64,000 nucleotides of DNA, taken from positions 3,720,001 to 3,784,000 of the forward strand of contig OY969798.1 in NCBI GenBank assembly GCA_963703165.1, in the 5' to 3' direction. Below the pieces are notes generated by a model. It made no database searches and was not told the origin of the DNA. It was given only the letters and a program-made list of their open reading frames with translations. This document shows, piece after piece, positions 44,761 through 52,233 of this stretch (positions within the stretch are counted from its first letter, which is position 1; every line of letters starts with the position of its first letter). Position numbers and translations under genes: made by a program. The stretch comes from JBQTKD01 sp963703165. GTDB taxonomy: Bacteria; Actinomycetota; Actinomycetes; Sporichthyales; Sporichthyaceae.

Positions 44761-44850
44761 TCCCCGAGAGTGCAATTTTCGTACGCTCGAACCGTCGGAA
44801 TGTCCCGGTGTGTCCGGCTTCTGATTCCCTGAGAGTGCGATTTTCGTACG
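44761..44850. repeat. Direct repeat pair with core GAGAGTGC(A/G)ATTTTCGTACG
   Basis: Two copies (core starts 44767 and 44831, 64 bp apart) lie in the 210-bp gap between ilvA and the DrrA-type gene. They differ at one core base and share the preceding TTCCC. ATTTTCGTACG is unusually A/T-rich for the neighbourhood. No gene is seen in this gap. Confidence 0.7.
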
Positions 44851-44930
44851 GGCCGGCACGCCTCGCTGCGGCCAAGGGCCGGTCGCGATCGGCGCATGAG
44901 CCGTGTGGACCTCACTCGTGACCAGGCACG

Positions 44931-45881
44931 ATGGGGCCCGTGACTGACGCGATCCGGGTGGAAGGCCTGGTCAAGCGCTTCGGCGAGCATGCGGCGCTCG
45001 ACGGCCTGGACCTGGTTGCCGCCGAGGGAAGCGTGCTGGGCCTTCTCGGGCCCAACGGCGCCGGCAAGACGACGTCGGTCCGCATTCTCACCACGTTGTT
45101 GCGCCCGGACGCCGGGCTGGTCGAGGTCGCCGGGATCGACGTCATCGCCAACCCGGCCGCGGTGCGTCGGCGCATCGGGATGGCCGCGCAGTTCTCGTCG
45201 CTCGACTACACCCTCACGGGCAGGGAGAACCTGATCATGTTCGGTCGGCTGCAGCGCCTCGGGCGGCGCCAGGCGACCAAGCGGGCCGATCGGCTGCTGG
45301 AGAGCTTCTCGCTGACCGACGTCGCCGGGAAGTCGGTGCAGACCTACTCGGGCGGCATGACCCGACGACTCGACCTCGCGGCCGCGCTGGTCGCGACCCC
45401 CGCGGTGCTCTTCCTCGACGAGCCCAGCACCGGCTTGGACCCGGCCTCCCGGCTGCACCTGTGGGAGTTGCTGGCCGAACTGGCCGACAGCGGGGTGACC
45501 CTGCTGCTCACCACCCAGTACCTGGAGGAGGCCGACCGCCTCGCCGATCAGGTCGCGGTGGTGCAGCACGGGCGGGTGATCGTGTCCGGCACCCCCGACG
45601 AACTCAAGGCTCGCGTCGGAGGGGACCGCATCGACGTCGCGCTGGCCGACCCCGCGGACACCGACCGGGCCGTCGCCGTGCTGCGCGACCTCGCCGACGG
45701 CGACCCGATCGTGCACGACGCCGTCGTCGGTGTGCCCGCGGGCGGTGCGGGCTCCCGGATGATCGCGGAGGTCGTGCGCACCCTGGACCGGCACGGGATC
45801 GCGATGCTCGACATCAGCACCCACCGTCCTACGTTGGACGACGTGTTCCTCAGCGTCACCGGACAGGGCGCGGGCGCATGA
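44931..45881 (+). CDS. ABC transporter ATP-binding protein, DrrA type
   Basis: The 316-residue ATPase has Walker A GLLGPNGAGKTTSV, the signature YSGGMTRRLDLAAALV, Walker B VLFLDEPSTGLDPA and the switch His within LLLTTQYLEEADRLA. The extra C-terminal part (TLDDVFLSVTGQ) is the DrrA-specific end. It powers the export protein encoded next, which it overlaps by ATGA. DrrA-type exporters move antibiotics or lipids; the substrate is unknown. The start is ATG 44931, with GTG 44940 as an alternative. Confidence 0.9.
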   Translation: MGPVTDAIRVEGLVKRFGEHAALDGLDLVAAEGSVLGLLGPNGAGKTTSVRILTTLLRPDAGLVEVAGIDVIANPAAVRRRIGMAAQFSSLDYTLTGRENLIMFGRLQRLGRRQATKRADRLLESFSLTDVAGKSVQTYSGGMTRRLDLAAALVATPAVLFLDEPSTGLDPASRLHLWELLAELADSGVTLLLTTQYLEEADRLADQVAVVQHGRVIVSGTPDELKARVGGDRIDVALADPADTDRAVAVLRDLADGDPIVHDAVVGVPAGGAGSRMIAEVVRTLDRHGIAMLDISTHRPTLDDVFLSVTGQGAGA

Positions 45882-46753
45882 CCGAACACAGCGAGCGAAT
45901 CAGTCGCGTCGACGAGCGAGGCCGGACCGATCGCGCCGCCCGGCCGACCTGGCCGGGGGAACTTGCCTGGGCACTGTCCGACGCCGCCGTGCTGACCCGA
46001 CGCAACATGATCCACACGGTGCGGATCCGGGCTCTGTGGCCGTTCATCGTCATCCAGCCGCTCGTGCTGGTCCTGTTGTTCTCGTTGGTGTTCGGCGGAG
46101 CGATCGCGCTGCCGGGCGGCGGGAGCTACCGCGACTTCCTCATGGGTGGGGTGTTCACCCAGGCGGTCGCGTTCACCACGTATCCGACGGCGTTGGGCAT
46201 TGCGTGGGACATGAAGCTGGGCCTGATGGACCGGTTCCGCTCCATGCCGATCCACCCTGCGGCCATCTTCGTCGGCCGCACGATGGGGGACCTGACGAGG
46301 CTCGCCGTCTCGATCGTGGTGATGGCGATCTGCGGCCTGGCCGTCGGATGGCGGATCTCCGACGGATTCGCCGGTGGGGTGGCGGGATTCGCGCTGCTCG
46401 CGTTGTTCGGCTTCGCGATGAGCTGGGTCGGGGCGTGGCTCGGGCTGGTCGCCCGCAGCATGGAGGTCGCGCAGACGCTGCCGATGATCTGGCTGTTCCC
46501 GGTGACCTTCGTGTCCAGCGCCTTCGTGCCACCCGCGAGCATGCCCACGGGTCTGAAGCAGGTCGCGGAGTGGAACCCGGTGTCCTCGGTCGCCGCCGCG
46601 GTGCGGGACATGTTCGGCAACCCGAACCCGTTCGCCGACCCGGACTCGTTCCCGGCCCAGCATCCGGTCGCGCTGACCCTGGTCTGGTCAGTGGTCCTCA
46701 CCGTGCTCGCGGCGACCGCCTGTACCCGTCGGATGCGGGCGATCGCCAGTTGA
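45878..46753 (+). CDS. ABC-2 type permease, DrrB-like
   Basis: The 291-residue membrane protein has a charged N-terminal tail of about 40 residues and six membrane segments. The ABC-2 pattern is seen in IQPLVLVLLFSLVFGGAIAL and MIWLFPVTFVSSAFVPPASM, with WNPVSSVAAAVRDMFGNPNP near the end, typical for DrrB permeases. It forms the channel of the exporter with the ATPase just upstream (4-bp overlap). A Crp-family gene is convergent, 21 bp beyond the stop. Confidence 0.88.
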   Translation: MTEHSERISRVDERGRTDRAARPTWPGELAWALSDAAVLTRRNMIHTVRIRALWPFIVIQPLVLVLLFSLVFGGAIALPGGGSYRDFLMGGVFTQAVAFTTYPTALGIAWDMKLGLMDRFRSMPIHPAAIFVGRTMGDLTRLAVSIVVMAICGLAVGWRISDGFAGGVAGFALLALFGFAMSWVGAWLGLVARSMEVAQTLPMIWLFPVTFVSSAFVPPASMPTGLKQVAEWNPVSSVAAAVRDMFGNPNPFADPDSFPAQHPVALTLVWSVVLTVLAATACTRRMRAIAS

Positions 46754-46774
46754 GACACGCGATCTGATGGAGCG

Positions 46775-47467
46775 TCAGCGTTGGTGCCGACGACGCAGAG
46801 CGGCCCGGTCGGTGATCAGGATCGTCCGACCCTCGGTACGTACGAAGCCGCGCTTGTTGAACGACTGCAGGGCCTGGTTCACGCTCGGGCGCGAGGCTCC
46901 GACCATGCTTGCCAGATCGGACTGGGTGATGTTCAGGTCCAGACGGATGTCGTCGCCCTCGACCTTCCCGTTGTCCTCGGCCAACCGGTCCAGGCACTTG
47001 GCCAGGCGCCCCTCGAGGTCGAGGAACACCAGGTCCGAGGCCTGCTCGGAAAGCCTGCGCACCATGTCGGTCAGGTAGACGAGCAGGGACCGGGCGATCG
47101 CCGGGTGCGCGTCGAGCAGCCGATCCAGCGCGGCGCGGGTCAGGGCGACCGCCTGGGTGGCTTCCGCGGTGAGCACCGACGCCGAACGGGGTTTGCCGTC
47201 GAGGAAGGACAGTTCGCCGAAGTAGTCACCGGGGCCGAGGGTGCAGAACAGCACCTCGCCGCCCTCGGCCGAGTTCGACAGGACCTTCACCGTCCCGGAG
47301 ATCAGCACGAACATCGCGTCGCCGGGGTCGTCCTGCGCGACGATGTACTGCCCGCGGCGGTAGGTGCGCACCGAGGCCGCGGTGGCCAGTGCCAGCAGGG
47401 GGGCGGCGTCCAGGCCGGCGAACGGCGCGGTGCGCCCGAGCAGTTCAGCCACGCGATCCGGGGTCAC
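46775..47467 (-). CDS. Crp/Fnr family transcriptional regulator
   Basis: The 230-residue protein has a cyclic-nucleotide-binding beta-barrel (residues 20-130, with GDYFGELSFLDGKPRSASVL as the phosphate-binding cassette) and a C-terminal winged HTH (ITQSDLASMVGASRPSVNQA then RGFVRTEGRTILI). The cassette has the residues expected for cAMP binding. It starts at GTG 47467 with TAGGTT seven bases ahead. It is divergent from the secreted Tyr/Asp-rich protein gene at 47638, across a gap with an AAGGT/ACCTT inverted repeat (47555-47571). Confidence 0.9.
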   Translation of the reverse strand: MTPDRVAELLGRTAPFAGLDAAPLLALATAASVRTYRRGQYIVAQDDPGDAMFVLISGTVKVLSNSAEGGEVLFCTLGPGDYFGELSFLDGKPRSASVLTAEATQAVALTRAALDRLLDAHPAIARSLLVYLTDMVRRLSEQASDLVFLDLEGRLAKCLDRLAEDNGKVEGDDIRLDLNITQSDLASMVGASRPSVNQALQSFNKRGFVRTEGRTILITDRAALRRRHQR

Positions 47468-47474
47468 GGAGCCG

Positions 47475-47480
47475 AACCTA
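47475..47480 (-). promoter_or_regulatory. -10 element TAGGTT, leaderless start of the Crp gene
   Basis: On the minus strand TAGGTT ends seven bases before GTG 47467 and no Shine-Dalgarno sequence is present. Confidence 0.5.
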
Positions 47481-47637
47481 TCGGCCGTGCGCCTTCGCCC
47501 GCTGCCCCGACAAACCTTTAGGTCGATTGGCCCAAAGCGGACAAGATCATTGTCAAGGTCAGCCGAACCTTCAAGATCCAAAGTGCGAGACTGGCCAAGT
47601 TCGCCGGGGGGCCGTAACGCAACGCTGGAGGCCCCTG

Positions 47638-48030
47638 ATGAACGTCGTCATTCGTGCCCTGACCGCAGTCGGCGCCGTCGCGGCGCTGAGCTTCACGATC
47701 ACGCCGATCGACGCGCACGCGGCGACGCCGAGCGCCTCGAACCCGTTGGGTATCGCGTCCGCCGAGGACGTCGCCGTGCCCACCGCGGCCACCGGGCGGT
47801 GCGTCCGCAACTACAGCGGCAAGAAGTACTGCCACGGCGAGCGGCCGTACCAGGGCTGGAGTCGGTACCACGACAATGACGACGACAGCTACTACGGCGA
47901 CGACGGGTACGGCTACTACGACTACGACGACGAGTACCCGTTGATCTGCCGCGAGGAGCGCTACTCCTGCCGCGCCCCGCGTCGGCCGATGGTCAGCCCC
48001 GTCGACGTCCCGGCGGCATTCCGCCGCTGA
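47638..48030 (+). CDS. Secreted Tyr/Asp-rich protein
   Basis: The 130-residue product has a signal peptide (MNVVIRALTAVGAVAALSFT, cleavage near AHA-AT), a linker, a Cys-containing part (RCVRNYSGKKYCHGERPYQG), then an acidic aromatic stretch (DDDSYYGDDGYGYYDYDDEY) and a Cys pair in ICREERYSCRAPRR. I do not recognise a family. The acidic tyrosine run may bind metal or basic surfaces. GGAGG lies before the ATG. Its divergence from the Crp gene suggests control by it, not shown. Confidence 0.6.
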   Translation: MNVVIRALTAVGAVAALSFTITPIDAHAATPSASNPLGIASAEDVAVPTAATGRCVRNYSGKKYCHGERPYQGWSRYHDNDDDSYYGDDGYGYYDYDDEYPLICREERYSCRAPRRPMVSPVDVPAAFRR

Positions 48031-48033
48031 AGC

Positions 48034-48528
48034 TCAGCCGGAGAACGGGTGGGCGGAGACGACGGTGACCTTCATCGAGGCACCGTTGGGCAGGGCGTAG
48101 GACGCGGTCTCGCCGGGGCGTTTGCCGAGGACGGCGGCGCCCAGTGGCGAGCGCTCGGAGTAGGCCTCGATGTCGTCGGGCTTCACCTCTCGTGAGCCGA
48201 GCAGGAACTTCTGCTCGTCCCCGTCGCCGAAGCTGACCGTGACGACCATGCCCAACGCGACCACGCCGTCGTCGGCGGGGGCCTCGCCGACCTTGGCGTG
48301 CTGCAGCAGATCGATGAGCTGACGGATCCGGGCCTCCTGCTTGCCCTGCTCGTCCTTGGCGGCGTGGTACCCGCCGTTCTCCTTGAGGTCACCCTCCTCG
48401 CGGGCAGCCTCGATCTTCTTGGCCAACCACGCGCGGCCGGGGCCTGAGAGCTCGTCCAGTTCGCTCTTCAGCCGGTCGTAGGCGTCCTGGGTCAGCCAGG
48501 TGACGCGTTCGGTCGGGGTCTGGCTCAC
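48034..48528 (-). CDS. greA: Transcription elongation factor GreA
   Basis: The 164-residue protein rescues backtracked RNA polymerase by stimulating transcript cleavage. The N-terminal coiled coil shows WLTQDAYDRLKSELDELSG and the acidic tip AREEGDLKENGGYHAAKDEQ, followed by the C-terminal FKBP-like domain ending SERSPLGAAVLGKRPGETAS. It starts at GTG 48528. Its place beside mca is typical for Actinobacteria, where greA is divergent from mca as here. It ends 3 bp from the convergent secreted-protein gene. Confidence 0.93.
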   Translation of the reverse strand: MSQTPTERVTWLTQDAYDRLKSELDELSGPGRAWLAKKIEAAREEGDLKENGGYHAAKDEQGKQEARIRQLIDLLQHAKVGEAPADDGVVALGMVVTVSFGDGDEQKFLLGSREVKPDDIEAYSERSPLGAAVLGKRPGETASYALPNGASMKVTVVSAHPFSG

Positions 48529-48774
48529 TGGTGCCACTCCTCGGTGCGTGCTGCGCCCGGGCTCCGACGGGAGTGTCGGACGGGCGGCGACGGTGGACCC
48601 GATCGGCGTTGTGGCGCTCGACTCAGCAAGCCGACCGTGATCGAGGCAAGCCCGTAGGCTAACAAGCGACGGCTGTGCTGCCCAGCCGACGCCACGGCGG
48701 AACACCTGTGAGCGTCGCGTGGTTGGGACAAGCATGGCCGATCTCGCGTGGGCGATGCTGGAGGGGAACTACCG

Positions 48775-49648
48775 GTGGCAGTACTGAGGCTGATGGCGGT
48801 GCACGCGCACCCGGACGACGAGTCCAGCAAGGGCGCGGCGACCATGGCGATGTACGTCAGCGAACGGCGTCGAGGTGCTGGTCGTGACGTGCACCGGCGG
48901 TGAGCGCGGTTCCGTGCTCAACCCTCGGCTGAAGGACGACCCGACGGTGGCGGAGAACATCCACCAGATCCGCACCGCGGAGATGGAGGCTGCCCGTCAG
49001 ATCCTCGGGGTCCAGCAGGCCTGGCTGGGCTTCGTCGACTCCGGCCTGCCCGAGGGGGACCCGCTCCCGCCGCTGCCGGAGGGCTGCTTCGGCGCGCTGC
49101 CGGTCGAGGAGGTCGCCGGCGCGCTGGTGAAGGTGATCCGCGAGTTTCGCCCGCATGTGGTCACCACGTACAACGAAGAAGGTGGCTACCCGCACCCGGA
49201 CCACATCCAGACCCACAAGATCTCGGTGGCCGCGTTCGAGGCGGCCGGCGACCCGGAGCGCTATCCGGACCTCGGCGAGCCCTGGCAGCCGCTGAAGCTG
49301 TACTACGACGTCGCGTTCTCCAAGCAGCGCATGGTGGCCCTGCACGAGGCGATCGTCGGTCGCGGACTCGAGTCGCCCTACGCGGAGTGGCTGGAGCGAT
49401 GGAAGGATCGGGATCCGCGCAACGTCACCACGCGGATCCCCTGCGGGGAGTACTTCCCGGTGCGCGACGCCGCCCTGCAGGCCCACGCCACCCAGGTCGA
49501 CCCGGACGGCTTCTGGTTCAAGGTGCCGATGGACCTGCAGCAGGAGGTCTGGGGGACCGAGGACTTCGAGTTGGCCCGGTCGCTGGTGGACACCGATGTG
49601 CCGGAGGACGACCTCTTCGCCGGGATCCGTGAGTCGGTGCACGCGTGA
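48775..49648 (+). CDS. mca: Mycothiol S-conjugate amidase, one frameshift
   Basis: Mca cleaves mycothiol adducts to a mercapturic acid and the GlcN-inositol part, and is specific to mycothiol-using Actinobacteria. From GTG 48775 (GGAGGGG ahead) the first frame reads VHAHPDDESSKGAATMA, the zinc-binding AHPDDE motif. After one surplus C near 48866 the protein continues as GVEVLVVTCTGGERGSVLNP and GGYPHPDHIQTHKISVAAFE to 49648. Only the surplus base breaks an otherwise full-length 290-residue enzyme, so sequence error is likely. A small membrane protein gene overlaps its stop (GTGA). Confidence 0.88.
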
Positions 49649-49881
49649 TCGACATGCTGGCCGCCTGGGTGAGCGTGGCCACTCCATCGCCGGCGCCGGT
49701 GGACAAGAGCAAGGTCGAGGCCGGTGTCATCGGCCTGGCGTTCTTCGTCGTCATGGGCCTGATCCTGCTCGCCCTGGTGCTCTCGATGCGCAAGCACCTC
49801 GGCCGCATCGACGTCACCCGGCACTCGCGGGAACGTGCGGAACGTAAGGCAGCCAGCGAAGTGACGCCGGGTCAGACCTAG
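49645..49881 (+). CDS. Small single-span membrane protein linked to mca
   Basis: The 78-residue protein starts at GTG 49645, overlapping the mca stop, so it is translationally coupled. It has one membrane helix (VIGLAFFVVMGLILLALVLS) and a basic cytoplasmic tail (MRKHLGRIDVTRHSRERAER). A small protein of this type often follows mca in Actinobacteria, but its function is unknown. It is convergent with the hemolysin III gene. Confidence 0.7.
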   Translation: MIDMLAAWVSVATPSPAPVDKSKVEAGVIGLAFFVVMGLILLALVLSMRKHLGRIDVTRHSRERAERKAASEVTPGQT

Positions 49882-49935
49882 TCGGAGCAGTCGATCGCTC
49901 GGCCTCCTCACTCGTTCCTCGCTCGTCGCGCTCGC

Positions 49936-50661
49936 TCAGCCGTAGCTGTAGGCGGTCATGGAGACCGCGATGTAGTGCACGATCCAGCCGAGCACCGTGC
50001 AGAGGTGGAACACCTCGTGGAAGCCGAACCAACGCGGTGAGGGGTTCGGACGCTTGATGCCGTAGATCAGGCCACCGATCGAGTAGAACACCCCGCCGAC
50101 GACCAGCAGCACGAACGCCGCGACGCCGGCATTGCGGATCAGGTCGGGGACGAAGAAGACCGCCGTCCACCCCAGCGCGAGGTATACCGGCGCGGACATC
50201 CACCGGGCCGCGTTGATCCAGATGCTGCGCAGAGTCACGCCCAACGCGGCACCGGTCCAGACGATCCAGAGCATCAACGAGCCTCGGCCGCTGCTGAGGT
50301 CCAGCAGGGCGAAGGGCGTGTAGGACCCGGCGATGATCAAGAAGATGTTCGCGTGGTCGAAGCGCTTCAGGAGTTCCTGCGTGCGGGGGCTCCAGTTGCC
50401 GCGGTGGTAGAGCGCGCTGACTCCGAACAGCAGCGAACCGCTGATCGCGAAGATCGCGCACGCCACGGTGGCCCGGGTGTTCGGTGCGACCACCACCAGC
50501 ACGATGCCCGCGATCACCGAGGCAGGAAAGGCGCCCAGATGCAGCCAGCCACGCAGTTTCGGCTTGATCACCTCGGCCAGTGCCTCGGCGCGATCGGCAA
50601 GGGCGTGCATCCGCTCGCCCTTGCTGCCCGGAGGATCTTCGTGCAGTGCGACCCGCCCCAT
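49936..50661 (-). CDS. Hemolysin III family (TrhA/YqfA) membrane protein
   Basis: The 241-residue protein has seven membrane segments in the PAQR-like arrangement. Conserved polar sites are FGVSALYHRGNWS, KRFDHANIFLIIAGSYTPFA and GFHEVFHLCTVLGWIVHY, which give the Ser-His-Asp-His-x3-His set that binds zinc in this superfamily. The bacterial role is membrane homeostasis rather than haemolysis. ATG 50661 is chosen, with GTG 50670 as an alternative. It is divergent from the uppS gene by about 90 bp. Confidence 0.88.
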   Translation of the reverse strand: MGRVALHEDPPGSKGERMHALADRAEALAEVIKPKLRGWLHLGAFPASVIAGIVLVVVAPNTRATVACAIFAISGSLLFGVSALYHRGNWSPRTQELLKRFDHANIFLIIAGSYTPFALLDLSSGRGSLMLWIVWTGAALGVTLRSIWINAARWMSAPVYLALGWTAVFFVPDLIRNAGVAAFVLLVVGGVFYSIGGLIYGIKRPNPSPRWFGFHEVFHLCTVLGWIVHYIAVSMTAYSYG

Positions 50662-50741
50662 GTCCGTCACCTGCCCAAGGTTACGGCACCGTAGGTTCGT
50701 TGGCCGGCGTTGTTCGCCCGACGGGTCGCAAAGCCCGGCGG

Positions 50742-50747
50742 TATCGT
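50742..50747 (+). promoter_or_regulatory. -10 element TATCGT, leaderless start of uppS
   Basis: TATCGT ends seven bases before GTG 50755, and no Shine-Dalgarno sequence lies between them. Confidence 0.5.
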
Positions 50748-50754
50748 CTGCGAC

Positions 50755-51564
50755 GTGCCAGACCCCGAACCGCACCTTGTGCCGCGCGCGCGCCAACGTG
50801 CCCGCGCCGAGGTGAAGGAAGTGCTCTACCGCGCCTACGAGCGGCGCCTGGCCCGGCGGCTTCCCTCCGATCGTGTGCCGCGGCACGTCGGCGTCATCCT
50901 CGACGGCAACCGCCGCTGGGCCAAGGCGTCCGGCGGCAGCACGGTGCAGGGTCACCAGGCGGGCGCGGACAAGATCCACGAACTGTTGCGCTGGTGTTCC
51001 GACAGCGGCGTCGAGGTCGTCACGCTGTGGTTGCTCTCCACCGACAACCTCTCCCGCTCGGCCGAGGAACTGCAGCCGTTGCTGCGCATCATCGAGAACA
51101 CGGTGAGCGAGCTGGTCGGCGCCGGGTGGCGGGTCAACCCGGTGGGCGCGATCGACCTGCTGCCGCCGGAGACCGCACGGGTGCTGAAGGCCGCCGCCGA
51201 CGACACGTCCGGTCGCCCGGGCCTGCACGTCAACGTCGCGGTCGGGTACGGCGGGCGTCGCGAGATCGCCGACGCCGTCCGTTCTCTGCTGCACGAGCAG
51301 GCCGCCGCGGGCCGTTCGATCGAAGAACTGGCCGAGGTGCTCGACGTCGAGCACATCGCCGAGCATCTCTACACCCGCGGGCAACCCGACCCGGATCTGG
51401 TGATCCGGACCTCCGGTGAGCAGCGGCTCTCCGGCTTTCTGCTCTGGCAGAGCGCCCACTCGGAGTTCCACTTCACCGAGGCGTACTGGCCCGACTTCCG
51501 CCGCGTCGACTTCCTGCGCGCGCTGCGGGAGTACGCGCGCCGCGACCGTCGGTTCGGGGGCTGA
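50755..51564 (+). CDS. uppS: Isoprenyl transferase (undecaprenyl/decaprenyl diphosphate synthase type)
   Basis: The 269-residue cis-prenyltransferase makes the polyprenyl carrier for cell-wall synthesis. The catalytic Asp and diphosphate site are in HVGVILDGNRRWAKASGG (near residue 48), WLLSTDNLSRSAEEL forms the hydrophobic tunnel entrance, and the C-terminal PDPDLVIRTSGEQRLSGFLL and SEFHFTEAYWPDF are the other family motifs. The start is GTG 50755 with TATCGT seven bases ahead. A small secreted-protein gene follows 4 bp after the stop. Confidence 0.93.
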   Translation: MPDPEPHLVPRARQRARAEVKEVLYRAYERRLARRLPSDRVPRHVGVILDGNRRWAKASGGSTVQGHQAGADKIHELLRWCSDSGVEVVTLWLLSTDNLSRSAEELQPLLRIIENTVSELVGAGWRVNPVGAIDLLPPETARVLKAAADDTSGRPGLHVNVAVGYGGRREIADAVRSLLHEQAAAGRSIEELAEVLDVEHIAEHLYTRGQPDPDLVIRTSGEQRLSGFLLWQSAHSEFHFTEAYWPDFRRVDFLRALREYARRDRRFGG

Positions 51565-51568
51565 GCCG

Positions 51569-51895
51569 GTGCTGCGCATGCTCGGCGCCGCCGCGCTGTT
51601 CGGTGCCACCTTGGGGGCTGTGCTCTTCGTGGCCCCGACCGCCTCGCAGGGTGCGGGCGGGCTGTTCCTGTGGACCAACGGGGACGGGTTTGTCACCCCG
51701 CTGCTCGCCCCGGCGAACGAGAAGTGCTTCGACACCTTCGGGGCGAAGAAGGCGGAGAACTTCACCGACTCCGACGCCGTGCTCAACAAGGACGGCCTCT
51801 GCTACGACCTGCTCACCGTGCTCAAGCCGGGGGAGAGCTACGAGGGCAGCTTCGGGGCGGTGGGCTTTACCCCGCCCGGAGCCACAGGCGATTGA
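51569..51895 (+). CDS. Secreted hypothetical protein, 108 residues
   Basis: The product starts at GTG 51569, has a signal peptide (LGAAALFGATLGAVLFVAPT) and a small extracytoplasmic domain with TNGDGFVTPLLAPANEKCFD and LNKDGLCYDLLTVLKPGES. Two Cys may form a disulfide. I do not recognise a family. It lies 4 bp after uppS and should be co-transcribed with it. It is followed by a 338-bp region without a gene that appears to be structured RNA. Confidence 0.55.
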   Translation: MLRMLGAAALFGATLGAVLFVAPTASQGAGGLFLWTNGDGFVTPLLAPANEKCFDTFGAKKAENFTDSDAVLNKDGLCYDLLTVLKPGESYEGSFGAVGFTPPGATGD

Positions 51896-51899
51896 AGCC

Positions 51900-52233
51900 T
51901 GTTGACCGCAGGGAACACTGATGAGTGAGATCAACTTTGTAACGTAAGTGGCCAGTGGTGCAGCGTCCCCGTCTTCGTCGCATTTGTGGGGTCGGTCGTT
52001 CGGCCGACTTCCGTGTGTCCGCAGGTTTTCGTCGGCTACGCGTCGTACCTTCGGAGACATCGGACGGCAATCCAGCCGAACGACCGGGAGGCCCTCGTTG
52101 CCCACAAAGCAGCGGCTTTCACTCCGAACATCGGAGTCGAGAGGAGGGCCGGTACCAGGCCCTTGTGGCCTGAACCGGCTCACCGCGAGACCCATGCGAG
52201 CCGGTGGTACCGCGTCCTCGCCCGGAGCGCACT
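51900..52233 (+). ncRNA. Structured leader of phoH2 with a T-box-like motif (candidate)
   Basis: No convincing gene is seen in this 338-bp gap. Several strong hairpins occur: GTCGGTC-GTTC-GGCCGAC (51991-52008), CTCCGA-ACA-TCGGAG (52131-52145) closed by GGCCCTC/GAGGGCC (52090-52150), and CAGGCC-CTTGT-GGCCTG (52156-52172) extended by GCCGGT/ACCGGC. The last stem competes with CCGGCTC/GAGCCGG (52175-52181, 52198-52204). GGTGGTACCGCG at 52203-52214 matches the T-box core, and GCGTCC (52212-52217) can pair with the GGAGCGC that holds the phoH2 ribosome binding site. A specifier stem was not found. Confidence 0.4.

Noticed and set aside
43434..45824. A 796-codon frame opposite ilvA and the DrrA-type gene
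   Set aside because: Both plus-strand genes have clear catalytic motifs, and the antisense product has none.
51900..52233. A c-di-AMP (ydaO-type) riboswitch before phoH2
   Set aside because: The conserved ydaO sequence blocks could not be found. The T-box-like core is the only recognisable element.
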